DNA of 64,000 nucleotides from Planoprotostelium fungivorum (Eukaryota; Evosea; Variosea; Cavosteliida; Cavosteliaceae), in NCBI GenBank assembly GCA_003024175.1, contig MDYQ01000014.1:124001-188000 (forward strand), in the 5' to 3' direction. Of this stretch, positions 44,901 through 56,254 are shown in pieces (the first letter of the stretch is position 1; each line of letters starts with the position of its first letter). The notes under the pieces are model-generated. The model did not search any database. It was not told where the DNA came from and worked only from the letters and a program-made list of their open reading frames with translations. The position numbers were made by a program, and so were the translations under genes.

Positions 44901-46580
44901 CGATAGAATGTCTCCAGAGTTCAGTTGAAGGCTGACGGTCTCTGGCCAAGAGAAGGTGGTTTGGCTCGTGCAGTCGGTGGTTGTGTTCGTGCAGGTGGTG
45001 TTGGGAGAGGCGACATTACACGAGGTAAGGTTCGAACATGAGCTCTGATTGTTGAACGAGTACGTCACAGGCTGGCAGCCATCCTTCATGGTCGTCCAAG
45101 CTGTGACGAGTCAATACTGACCATCTCATGTGACCAGTTCACCCGTATCGTTGGCTGTCAACACCCTTCCCACTAATTGAATGGACGCCAGATTCACTGG
45201 ATTATCTTGAGTAGAGATCTGCAATCTCCACGTGGCAGAACCGTTATTCGTCGCCTCCATCGACGTCAACTCGGTATGATATCGATCTCTCACATTGTAT
45301 AGGAAAGAAAAAGTTTGAGCGGACCAGCCGGATATCGTGGAGGTCGTAGAACATCCCGTGGGGTTAGTCAATTGAACAACACCACCACTCGTGGTGACCA
45401 ATCTCCACTGCATGTTCTGCATACCAATGGCGGCAAAATCAACAAAGATCTCCACGAGGTCTCCAACGCTCAATAGCTCCATCTGATGACGATGAGATGA
45501 TGCGAGCGAGCGCGAAACTTACTCTTAAGGAGAGAGGAATGCGGTAGACTGTGTTCGATACCACTGTGATGGTGGAAGCTCCACAGTCGTTGTCGCTGTA
45601 AGTGACGAAAGCGGCAGTACACGAAGGACCTGCCGTATTGTTGACCAGACACTGACAGGTGTCGGGTTCGGAGCACAATCCTGTTTGAATGTTGAATCTC
45701 CCGCCTTCAGGTGCGAAATCCATCTCACCTCCGTTGCAAACGTATGGGTTCGTGGATGGAATGTCGAAACACGTGAATTGGTCACAATCGGCTCCGTAGT
45801 ATGGATAATTAGGACTGTACAGGTCAGTCTTTACGATTAAGATCCTTCACTCACCAATTGTAACATCTTCTGTAGTCGTTCGTCGACGTTGTTTTGTTGC
45901 AAAATGCATTGACGTTGGGCTCTGAAGAATCTCCTGATAGGCAATATGGATCACAGAAGACACATCCTTGTTGTGACGCGCAGCTCTGGCATCCCAATGA
46001 GGAATATCTATCGTCACGTTAGTGTCTCCGATCACCGCGATGCATCTCACTTTAGACATCGATCGATCACGATGCCAGTCGAATTGACGCCAACCACTTG
46101 GCCATCAACCAAAGGTCCTTGCCCTCCACCACTTCCAGTCGTGTAATTGAGAGAGAAAGAATTCTCCGCTCCAGATGACCTCACGTTATAGATGTATCGC
46201 GTGATACTCGAATTATAATGGACGTTGATGAAGGGTGATGTTCCTGAGCTGACGTAACCATTCAAAGACGAGTCCGCCGTGTTCGCGCAGATGTGACCGG
46301 GAGAGTTGGTTTCTGTACATTCTTTCGTTCCCTGAGTCACGTCAGAGCTATCGACGGGGCTGATGCATTACCGCGCAGTTTGAGCTGAAATACATGGTCT
46401 GTGGAGGCATCAAATCAACCACGGTGATACCATTCTTGCCAGAACCCTGCGGCAGGCTGCAATCGACTGCAACCATCAGAACTGATGTTGAGATGAGCTC
46501 TCACTATCAGCTCGCGATAATACAATGATATGGCATATACATAAAGCTAAGAAGAGAGACCACTGTGGTCTGTGGCTCAT
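41993..46580 (-). CDS. Single-pass receptor-like protein with cytoplasmic ankyrin domain
   Basis: Signal peptide MSHRPQWSLFLALCICHIIV. The extracellular part of about 850 residues has a PSI/plexin-like Cys cluster (SLGCQSCASQQGCVFCDPYC), an EGF-like stretch (CSEPDTCQCLVNNTAGPSC) and beta-rich Asn/Thr/Ser-rich domains with many N-glycosylation sites (45.5-43.6 kb). One membrane helix (VVLIIILAVLIYIFIKRN) lies at 43.5 kb. The cytoplasmic side has a proline/serine-rich region with possible phosphosites, then ankyrin repeats (ETLWEAAEHDDIEVLRKLRP; IGDTPLHVACLHGSARAVRW; LLRNGAKSRLRNRKGQKASE) and a C-terminal helical, EF-hand-like segment with a Glu-rich tail. About ten introns. I know no named family with this domain order. 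Confidence 0.72.
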
Positions 46581-46656
46581 GTTGACAAAGAGGCGACGTT
46601 GGAAATAAAAATAGGAAGCACGGAATTTTGAACCGTTTCTCATCATTGTGCCGAGA

Positions 46657-47606
46657 ATGAGCAACACCGACGTCACATCTTCTAAGTCCACCGATCGCAG
46701 GAGTCAAAACGCCGACTGGCTGAAGAGATCGACCGAGATCGATGAGAGTCACAGAATCATTTCTGCTTCCAGAGGTAAATGGAACCCCCTTCGAATGGCC
46801 ATCTCTGATGCCATCAGATTCTGGCATCGATCAACTACCCGTACGTGACCATGATATAGACCACTTGGCAGAGAGGACCAAGCAATTGGAGCTCGCTGGC
46901 ACTGCCATACTCAAAGCGGTGGGAGAGGATCCTACTAGGGAAGGACTGATCAAGACACCTACTCGAATGGCCAAAGCGTATCTGTATTTCACACAAGGTT
47001 ATGAGACGTCTCTAGAAGGTATGTCGTCTTGTGTGTCAATGCCATGTCGATAGAGATTGGTTGATGAGTTTTATCAAGAGGTCACAAATGGAGCCGTCTT
47101 TGCAGAGGATGCAGACGAGATGGTAGTGGTCAGAGACATCGACATCTTCTCGCTCTGCGAGCATCATTTGGTCCCCTTTTTTGGCAAGGTGAGGAGGGGT
47201 CCAGAGCAGTGAGATTCTGACACTACGATCGCTAGGTACACATTGGTTACATTCCCAATGGTAAAGTCTTGGGGCTGTCTAAATTGGCCAGAATCGCCGA
47301 CGTTTTCGCTCGCAGACTTCAAGTGGGTTCAGTCCAATCGATCTTGTCCCCAGCTTCTTCATCTCAAATCATCTAATCATCCATCAGGTGCAAGAGAGGC
47401 TCACGAAACAGATTGCCAGCGCCATTCAACAAGTTTTAGAACCCGCCGGTGTCGCAGTGGTGATCGAAGCCTCTCACATGTGCATGGTCATGCGTGGTGT
47501 CTCCAAAACGGGTGCCAACACAGTCACTTCTTCAGTTACGGGAGTCTTTCGAGAGGATTCGAAGACAAGAGAAGAGTTCTTCTCCCTCATAAAGAGTGGT
47601 CGTTGA
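46657..47606 (+). CDS. GCH1: GTP cyclohydrolase I
   Basis: Converts GTP to 7,8-dihydroneopterin triphosphate, the first step to tetrahydrobiopterin or folate. [40 protein letters not shown] (zinc ligands Cys and His), [55 protein letters not shown] and a C-terminal FFSLIKSGR are the full set of FolE/GCH1 motifs, with the second zinc Cys in HMCM. Exon 1 is a Ser-rich leader; splicing from ASR to [11 protein letters not shown] is in phase. Amoebozoans such as Dictyostelium make biopterins, which fits this role. Confidence 0.95.
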
Positions 47607-47771
47607 TGCATGATGAACGTAAAAGTCCAATCGGATTAAATTTCACCTCTTGTTTTGCGAACACGGCCCAGTTGTATTTATAGAATCAGGGCACATCAGC
47701 CCACACCTCGAACCACCAGCGAGAGGTATACGTTGCCTGAAAAGATAAAGAAGCAGAACAAGATCGTCGTT

Positions 47772-47945
47772 ATGCCTGCCACCGACGAGGTGGAGGAGGA
47801 GTCTCACAAACATGATGAGAGTCCAACGGAGAGGGTCCGCTCCAAGTGGGGCTTCTTCCTTATCGCCTTGGTCATAGAGCTCGCCATCTTAATCATGGCA
47901 CTGTGGATCGTCAGCAACAAGATCGTGCCCATCCTCACCTTTTAG
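47772..47945 (+). CDS. Small single-pass membrane protein, unknown
   Basis: 57 residues, one exon. Acidic/His-rich N-terminus (MPATDEVEEESHKHDESP), then basic SKWGF and one hydrophobic helix (FFLIALVIELAILIMALWIV) and a short tail (SNKIVPILTF). Tail-anchored-like topology with positive residues before the helix. A TATTTATAG element sits about 90 bp upstream. No family recognised; it could be a small subunit of a membrane complex. Confidence 0.55.
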   Translation: MPATDEVEEESHKHDESPTERVRSKWGFFLIALVIELAILIMALWIVSNKIVPILTF

Positions 47946-48356
47946 ACGACAGACCAGAGACAGAAAGTATAGAAAGGATAGTCAACGACGGAAGGAGCCA
48001 GTCTCTCGGAGATCACACAGATGTATGATATAAATTGAGGTGTGACCGTTTCTCTACCACTGTGAACCATTTCCTGGCGGTCACAATAATGATTCAGACG
48101 TTAACGATGGTGCATCATCCTCTCTCGTCTTTTGATTGGAAACAAACAAGCACGAACAGCTCTCATGCAATCCAGAAGATGCCTGTCATTGCCTGCCATA
48201 GTTAACTGTGCTATTAGGACATCACAGAGAAAGCTAGCGTTACCAATTTGTTGTGCGTGTGCAGGTTCAATTGTGAATGAATCGTCAGCGAATAAATTGC
48301 TCTTTTGCGTTTATTTAGAACTACAAGAGAAGCAGATCGCATCTAACTGATTCGCG
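47946..48356. other. Intergenic interval of about 410 bp
   Basis: No gene seen; a 72-codon plus-strand frame (48132-48350) is rich in Cys and basic residues but has no support. Likely holds the lunapark promoter. Confidence 0.4.
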
Positions 48357-49892
48357 ATGTGGAGGCGCATCTTATCTCTGTTTCGTAAAGTGAGACCTCT
48401 CCTTCCTTCGTTCATCCCTTGTTGATCATCATACAGGAAGAAACAGTCGCGCAAGCATTAGAACGAACAGAGAAACAAATCCAATCACTTAAATCAAGTA
48501 ATGTGAACGTCAGAAACCGATGGCACACGCACATTCGACGTCTGGTCATCTCGACCATCTTGCTGGAACTGACCTACGCCTTCGTCTACTATCTCATCTT
48601 CTTTGGACGTGAACCTGACGTCCCTATGACGAAAGACGGGAACATACTATCGAGAAATGAGATCAGAGGACAGGTCCTCCTTTGGAAGGTCATATACGCT
48701 TCTCCTCTATTTGTCATCATCTTCGCGTGAGTATCGCTCGATCTCTTCGATTAGATTGATCTGATCTTCTCATCAGAGGCATCATCCTTCGTAGACTCAT
48801 CAACTGGTGGTTTGGAAGCAGCATTGCCAATTACGGTGTGTTTTTCTCTTCCATCGACTGCATGTCAGGTTGCATAATGTCTAATTAAAATGATCCGCAG
48901 AGAAGAGAGTGGCCAATCTTTTAAAAGAACAAGACACACAGGTAGATAGACGACTCGAATTCTCATCATCTCATGATCGTGCAGCTGTCCGAGTTTGCAA
49001 AATCAACGAAATATTACGAGACACAAGAACTCATCAACAAATACAGTAAGAAGGCAGTCAAATCGCCAGGTGACACCATCATCTCACCTCCATCTTCTCA
49101 TCCTCTAAAGCCAAACCGAACACCAAGTCCACCAACGAGATCTCTCTCACAAAGGAAGTCCAACAGCTCAAATCAAACACACAACGCCTCAACGAAGAGA
49201 ACTTCAGGTTGAAACAATACATCCAACAGCTGCTGGCGGCCCAGAATGGTAAAGAGCTGCCCGCTCTGACACAAGAGAAGAAAGAAGAAGGACTTGCTCT
49301 GGTCGAAGTGAAGAAGGAACAAGAGAAGGAGGAGAAGAGAGGAGAGAAAGAGGACAAGCCACAACCTCTCGCGATCAAGGCTGAGACTCCCGAGCAGAGT
49401 CCAGGCAAGAAGAAACAGAAGAGGAGGTGAAAGGTTTATTCTGATTTATTTTTATTCATCGAGAGTAGGTCTATCAGCCGCGACAAGACGGTAACACCAC
49501 CGCCACCATCACAGATGAGGTGACATGAGCCATCGACATCGAATCTAATGTCTATAGATACGTCATGGCCGTGCCAGCCGATATCATCGCTGGTAGAAAC
49601 AGACCCCAGCTCTCATCTGCTTCAGAAGGTGCTTCATCATCTTCGGATCACCTTCCATCTCTCATGTGTTGACTTTGCATCAGAGAACGAAGGATGGTTT
49701 GATCGACTGTGCAACTACCTCGTTGGACCAGAGTACAGCGAGAAACCGAAAGAGAGCAGCGTCTTACAGAACGCCGCACCTCTCGAGGAGAGGATGGCCG
49801 CCATCATCGAGGCCAATCAGAGCCGAGACGATCACGATGATGGAGCGGATGAGACGAAAGACAAGACGGTGGAGGAGAAGAAGAACGAATAA
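48357..49892 (+). CDS. LNPK: Lunapark-like ER-shaping protein lacking the zinc ribbon
   Basis: The N-terminus matches lunapark: MWRRILSLFRK..EETVAQALERTEKQIQSLKS, then two membrane helices (RLVISTILLELTYAFVYYLI; VIYASPLFVIIFAGIILRRL), then EKRVANLLKEQ and KSTKYYETQELINKYSKK. Lunapark stabilises three-way junctions of the ER. A coiled coil (EVQQLKSNTQRLNEENFRLK) and a Lys/Glu-rich linker follow. A phase-2 intron (49429-49470) and one near 49519-49558 carry the frame on through SISRDKTVTPPPPSQMRYVM to ENEGWFDRLCNYLVGP, which fits the W/LDrlvDyLVG block found just before the lunapark zinc ribbon. The Cys4 zinc ribbon itself is absent; the protein ends in an acidic tail (DDGADETKDKTVEEKKNE). Confidence 0.75.
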
Positions 49893-50033
49893 AGAGAGTC
49901 GCCCTTTTCACAAGTTTTGTTCGAGATGAAGAGGCATCAGGAGACATGATGTTTACTGATGTTTGAAACCCACACGGCTTGAAAGGGGACAACCCATTGC
50001 TGATGGGACAGCTGATGATGTGTCCAAATGAGA

Positions 50034-50977
50034 TCACCACTCGGCAAATGAGAAGGAGGGGATGATGGGACAAGACAGCAACCTCAGAGTCGCCATGATC
50101 TCTTGGGCCATGTTGACTACAGCGCTCGTCGTTCGGTTGGCATCGCATGTGAAGGTGACAATGTAAGACTTGCCCTTGTGAAGCAGCCAGATCTGTCTGA
50201 AGATGAGGGCGGTGTTGTTGTGTCGAGCAGAGTAAACCACTTGATGCGATTGGATGCCGCTGTGAGATGATTAGAGGAGAACATGAGTTGTGTCTATCAC
50301 CTCAGGGTGGTGGGACGACTGTCCAAGAGGGCGATCTGTGGATCGTCTGAGATGGATTGGATGATGCTGTTGGTGTAATTGGAGAAGTTGTTGTATGCAG
50401 AGTTCTCTTGGATGGTCTCGACTACGACAGAGATGTTCTGGCAGAATTCGTCGGGACTCGATCGAGGTGATACGAACAGGACCTGATGGATTTAGAGGAT
50501 GCATACGTGGCTGGATGGAGAGAACTCACTTGACCAGGTTGGGGCTCGACCTTTGCCCACCAGTTGGGATAGCAGATGCTGTATTGTTCGTTCTGGGAGA
50601 CGAACATAATGATCTCTTTCTTCGTACCATTCTGTCTCGATCAGATGAAAGGCATGGTAGGTGGAATGGGAGAAAGAGGAGGTCAAGATCACCTGCGTCT
50701 GATCCAAGATGGGAGATAATGCAGGTTGATGTTGGCGAAGCTCCCTCGAGAACTCTCGGTTCGTGTTGCCATTGTTCTCGGTCTTCGCCTGCTCACGCCA
50801 CGACTTTGGGATCTGACCTTTAGACATAATGTTTGCATTCGACCTCTCTTCGGTCTGTAGGCTCTGCATGGTAGGTCTTTGGATTCCTCTGATGTGGTGA
50901 GGAGGATGAGAATAGTGGCCCCCACGAATGGGTGAAGTTGGCAACGGTGCAGAAGACATTGGAGTAGAGTAGCTCAT
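50034..50977 (-). CDS. PsbP/Mog1-fold (DUF1795-like) protein
   Basis: A Pro/Ser-rich, disordered N-terminus (MSYSTPMSSAPLPTSPIRGG) precedes a domain of about 150 residues: NEQYSICYPNWWAKVEPQPG, VLFVSPRSSPDEFCQNISVV, VVETIQENSAYNNFSNYTNS, GIQSHQVVYSARHNNTALIF, RQIWLLHKGKSYIVTFTCDA. The order (fsIxYPxxW, FxSP, VxVxVE, LxxYxxxxIxxI, tLxGxxxxxVxY, qxWxxxxgxxYxxtYta) is that of the PsbP-like fold. Outside photosynthetic species such proteins have no single role. Four or five exons, stop at 50034. No signal peptide, so probably cytosolic. Confidence 0.6.
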
Positions 50978-51200
50978 GTTGGACTGATAGAGTCAGTCTC
51001 CAAGGTGAAAGAATGTCTCACGAGTTTGTGTTGATCGATGGAATCGGTTAGAAACACAATGAGCTCCTCGTGTCTGTGATGCGATGCGTCTGATGTTCGA
51101 CGTTTTAAATTTTTTAAAATTTCAAAAGACGCGCGCGCGGTAAATTCGAATTGTTCAAAGACCGTTAACGGAAACATTAGAAGATGCAACATCATGTTCT

Positions 51201-54035
51201 TTATGCTTCTGTCTTCTTCCACTTCTTTGCATTGGCCAATATACGGTCGATGCCGGTGGTGGGGCCAGATTCTCCGGGGAAGAGGTAATCGTAGTACTCT
51301 TCGAATCCTGCCTCCGATCCGTCTTCGGCCATCACCGGTCTTCTCTTGATGAGACGACGGGGTCTCTTCTTCGAGACGATAGCTTGAGTATCTGCATTTC
51401 CATGTTCCATCTGATTGAGATGTCAAAATCACATTGCAAATGTGATAAGAGATCTGACCTCGAACTTTTGCCACATCTCTTGGAGGATCTTCCTCTCCTC
51501 TTTGTCTTCGGCGATGCGAAGTGCCTCGAATGCCTCCTCGTAGATCTTCCTCGCTCCATCGTAGTTCTCGACAGACACCTCGAACTGGGCGAATGTCATC
51601 CATACCTTTCGTCCATCAGCTCATCTCTTCATCTTCTACCTTCCATCACCTTCACGTGCTTCGTCTTGGTCAAGAGACGTCTAAAGAGTCCTCTGACCCT
51701 GTCGTACTCCTCTTGGTCGATCTCAAAGTCGATGTATGTCTTCCACAAGAACTCTGGCATGTCTAACTGCTGCTGGTTGACTGCCAATTCGAAGAGAGAT
51801 CTCGCCCTCTCTGTCTCTCCCAAGTCCCTCTCGTAGTGGGCGAAGCTGTCCGTCGGTGAGAACAAAAGAAACGCCCGGGGCGACCTGCGAATTTGTTCAC
51901 CTGACCCACGAATCGCAGACATCGGGGGACCACTCGATCCATTTTCCATAGATGGTCCTGGCGTTGTTGACTTCACCCAACTGAGTCTCTAATTCGATGT
52001 AGTTCTTGAAGATCTTCTTCTTGGGAGAGAGACCGATGGCATGTCCATAGACCTTCCTGGCTCCTGTTCCCTCTTCAGAGGACGTCGAGTGGATGAGATG
52101 AGATGTCGACACGATGGTGACCCGAACGAATTGTAGATGAAGAATAAATGTGAATAAAATCGACATCACGATATGAATGTGAAATGATAGAGTGAGATGA
52201 GACGATAGAATGAAACGAGACAATAAAATGAAATAAAATAGACGCACCCGCCAAGTTCTTCTGACGGATCTCAAAGTTGGCCATCATGACCCACAGCTTC
52301 TGAAACGAGAACGTCTTGTGCGGCACCAATTTCACCGCCTCCTTATACACCGCCCTCGCTTTCTGCACATCCTTCGCCTCCAACTCTTCAAAGAGGGCAT
52401 AGTTGATCCACAGGTAGATGTACCTCTTCCAGTACTTCTTCTCGGTGGAGGGTGGTACGTTGGCGATCGCTCTCTCGTAGATGTCTCTTATCTTGTCGTC
52501 TCCGCCGTACTCTTCTTCTAATCTGACGTAGTCGAACCACACATCGTAGTTGTTGGGGGCGTTCTTGATCTCTTCTTCGTACTGGAACCTGGTTTTAAGG
52601 TTTAGCGGGGGGAGGGAGGTTGGAGGATAGGGCTGAAGGTTTAAGATCACCTTCTCTTGCCGCTGATGACGTCTTCGATACCCTCTCGGTCTCCGGTCTT
52701 CTTCTCGAAGCTGATCCACGCGCGGTACAGATCCTGTGCGTCCTTCTTCGGAAGGTTGTCCAATGCATACTTGTACAGGGCCCTAGCTCTCTCGGTCTCC
52801 TGATATCCCAATCAGAGAGAATGAAATGGAACGGATGAAGACAGAATAAAATAGAATAAAATAGAATAAGAGAACGCTGTGGATTGTGTCTCACCCTCTG
52901 CGACTCTTCGAATCTTGCAAAAGCGATGAAAATCTTCTCATCGTTCGCTTCCTCTCCCAAGTACTCCAGAGTCGTCTCGTACACCTTCTACACTCAGCCT
53001 CTCGATCCGCGTCGTAGACTTCACCTCTCTCGCCTTCGTGACGTCGTACTTCTCTTCGAATTTGGCCCATTTGAGCCAGGACTCAGGGGTGGGGTGGACT
53101 ACACAGAAGCGCTTGTAGATGCTCCTCGCTCGATCGATCTCACCACATTTGATTTCGAAGCGAATGTATGCGTTCCACGCGGGTGATTCTGTAGAGGGTC
53201 ATGATGATGTCGGCGTGATGATGGCGATGGTCAATGAGTAGAGGATTGCGAGATGAGATGGGATGGATGAGAGTGTGTCACATGATCGTGATGATGGAAG
53301 AGAAATAAAATGAGATAAATTCATCATGTGTGGATGATCACCTGGCTCCCATTCCATCCATCTCTCGAAGACGGCTCTGCAGTTTCCAAAGTTACCCAGA
53401 ACATTCTCCATGTAGCTGTACTTTAGCCAGAACTGGTCCACTCTGGGCAAGAGGGTGACGGCTCTGTCGTAGACATTACGAGCGGCGTTGATGTTCTTCG
53501 CTCTCATTTCCATCTCGGCGTACTTGAGCCACAAGATCTGTGCCCTGTAGTCTTCATCGACGGCACGTTCATAGATGGAACGAGCTGAGAGGAGGTGAGA
53601 TGAGATGATTGGATATGGAAGATGGAGTACCTCTCGTCAACTCTCCCTGTCTCTCTTCCCAAGCGGCGTATCTGACCCAGTTTCCAATTCCTTGTCTGTT
53701 TCTTCTCACTCCGTCTTCATATCCTGTGATGGTTGAGACTCATGTTTCAGGTCGAATATAAAATACGGAGGTCTTTTGTTTGTGAGATGTGAAATGGTGA
53801 TTGAGATCGATTTACCCTTTCTCTTCTTCAGACGATACTCTGCGAGTTCTTCGGGGTCGGTGATACGTTGTCTGGGAGGTGGTGCGTCTGTTTCCTACGG
53901 ATGATTCAGAATGAGCGGCTGAATGAGTTCCTCTACCTGACCGCTGAGAGCATCGCGAAGAATCTGCTCAGCAGTGATCTGTAAAGGCGCAGGCGCCTTA
54001 TTCTTCACTCTGTTTCCTCTTCCTCCTCCTTCCAT
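51201..54035 (-). CDS. CRNKL1: Crooked-neck-like pre-mRNA splicing factor (Clf1/Syf3)
   Basis: HAT-repeat scaffold of the Prp19-associated (NTC) spliceosome complex. The N-terminus [32 protein letters not shown] is the conserved crooked-neck start (VKNKxPAxxQITAEQLLREA). At least a dozen HAT repeats follow, for example [100 protein letters not shown]. The C-terminus [32 protein letters not shown] is also typical. About fifteen introns, several with the TTTTATT motif. The stop is at 51201. Confidence 0.95.
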
Positions 54036-54632
54036 TTGATTAGACGATATGAGATCGCATCATCATTTTTGTAGGTGGAAATTTTTTGGAACTTTCTACC
54101 ACCGAAGTACAGACAAAGGAAGATGCTCTCCTATTCTGATCGATTAATTGATGGTATTCCAGCCAGAGGTATTTGGAGAGATGGCGCGACAGAAGACTCT
54201 AATAAGATTTGCTTTCTTTATTCCACCACTACGAATAGAGCTGCCCTACCGTCGATCAACATCAATGTGCGAGCGATCAATGTTTGAATGGAAAATGTCT
54301 ATTTCCAAGACCTCATCAAGCGCACAGGTCACGTGGATCAAAGTTGCTCCTTACACACCGAAACTTATCCTTGCGGTTCAATGATTGAAGCCGTCCAGAG
54401 AACATGGCCGATAATACATAACCCGTCGACTGTCACCTACTTGGCTCATCCAACAAACCACGAGACGTCCGATTATATGCGGTATTGGAGCATCAGCCAT
54501 GGCTATCACATATTTTGAACCGAACCATCACGTCCTAATGTCACCCGAGTCACGATATCACTTTCGGGCGACCATATTCGGGCGGAGGCGTTGTGGCCGC
54601 CACCTCATTCACTTTCAACGATCCGTACGACC
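54036..54632. other. Divergent promoter interval
   Basis: About 600 bp between the Crooked-neck start and the secreted-protein start. Three overlapping plus-strand open frames (54075-54287, 54148-54384, 54288-54518) are AT-rich and lack family similarity; none is supported as a gene. Confidence 0.4.
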
Positions 54633-55923
54633 ATGAAGAGCGTCGTGTTCTTACTCGCCCTCTTCTGTACCATCTACATCATCGATGGTGAGACGATGCT
54701 GATGGAATGACGGTGACTGATCCGTTCGTAAGCCAAGAGAAATTTCTCCGGTACTTCCTCTCTTCCTCACTCCTTCAGTGTGGTGTCGGACTTGAGTACC
54801 AAGCACACTTACGACTCGATGGTCTTGAGAATATCGACCGACTTCACACCTCGCACCACCGTCACTTACGTCAACATGACGCACACCAAGGGTGATCGAA
54901 CTGGTGTAGACCTCTTTAACAGGTGCGCCCCCGTCATCACACGTTGTATCGTCGTCACCTGTCCGTCGACATCTTCTTCAGTGTCCCTCTATACTATCTT
55001 CACCCTCATGCATCAGCTACATCATCGGGCTGACACACCTTCAGATGGAGACTGTGGAAATTGCTCGAATTCAAGAAAGGCCCCAACGCAACCGAGACAG
55101 GCTACACTCCCTCCACTGACACTCGCGTCTCCCACATCAAACTGTGGAAGCTCACGTGAGGAGGACACGAGCCAACCTCTTTCTAACTTCTTCGACAGAT
55201 GGAGCGCTTTCTCCGTCATCTCGAACACGTCGAACAACATCACGTCCTACCAAGTGTGCTCTAACGGTAATCTGAACGACAACTCCAAATTCTCCGTGCA
55301 ATTCTGCGGTCAATTTACTGACACCCTGCTGCCCAACCAAGCTCTCTCGCCAGACTATCTAAAGTGGTCGTTGTCCGTGACCAACTACCCTTACAATTCC
55401 ACCAACTCCAGTCTGGCCTTGAAGGTAAGATGAAGAGAAGACACATAGACTCATGAGACGTCAGGTGTCTTTTCAGACTACCTCCACCCTCTTTAGCAGT
55501 GCGAACCCCGCTGCACTCAGAAACGCCACACGCAGCCGCCCCCAATTCTCCCTCGACTTGGGAAACAGCGCTACCAGCGCAGTCAGCACCGTCGCCTCGT
55601 GGGACACATCAGTCAGCCTGACCGGTGGTGCCTCTTGTCCCACCACCGCTCCGATAGCCATGGGAACACGCTACCAAGGACAAGCTACCGCGGACACTGA
55701 TGCAGACGTCAATCTCGGCGATTCTGACGTGTCGATCGATTCGCAAATGGTCGTGGCTTATTACTCGGTGGCTGATGGTGGCTGCCAACCTGCCGGAATC
55801 AACTGGGATCCTTACACTGGGTTCGAGGGTGCCGCTGCTGACACCGCGGTGACGACTGGAAGGGGAGGACAGGTGTTGGTGTCCATCATGATGGTGGTGT
55901 TGGCTGTGATCTCCGTGTTGTAA
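54633..55923 (+). CDS. Secreted, probably GPI-anchored surface protein, unknown family
   Basis: MKSVVFLLALFCTIYIIDG is a signal peptide ending at the first intron. Later exons give VVSDLSTKHTYDSMVLRIST, RLWKLLEFKKGPNATETGYT, TDTRVSHIKLWKLT, then SAFSVISNTSNNITSYQVCS, KFSVQFCGQFTDTLLPNQAL and SPDYLKWSLSVTNYPYNSTN. Several N-glycosylation sites (NIT, NST) and paired Cys are visible. The last exon ends in a hydrophobic tail (GQVLVSIMMVVLAVISVL) after a Gly/Ala-rich stretch, as for GPI attachment. Beta-rich and extracellular; I do not recognise the domain. Five or six exons; middle splice sites (54.9-55.05 kb) are tentative. Confidence 0.7.
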
Positions 55924-56254
55924 TAAATGTGGACGACGATGATGATGTCACCACGAGGTGAGGCGTCTTTTTGTATCAAACTTGAGGCGTTAAAGTGAAC
56001 CAATGACACTTGATGAAAAGTGAAACGTTCAGAAACGGATCACTCTTCTCCTTCATCGTCATCATCGTGCGGATCGAGACGGTAAACTGGTCAATTTATG
56101 GACGCACACTGAGTATATCAGTGGTCATCTACTGCAATTATCCTCCGACATCGACGTCGAGGTGTTCATCAAGCAACTGTTTCGTCGGGTCCTCGGGAAA
56201 GTTTGTAGACGAACAGATGATGATGTTCCGACTTTTTTTCGAACCCACAACATC

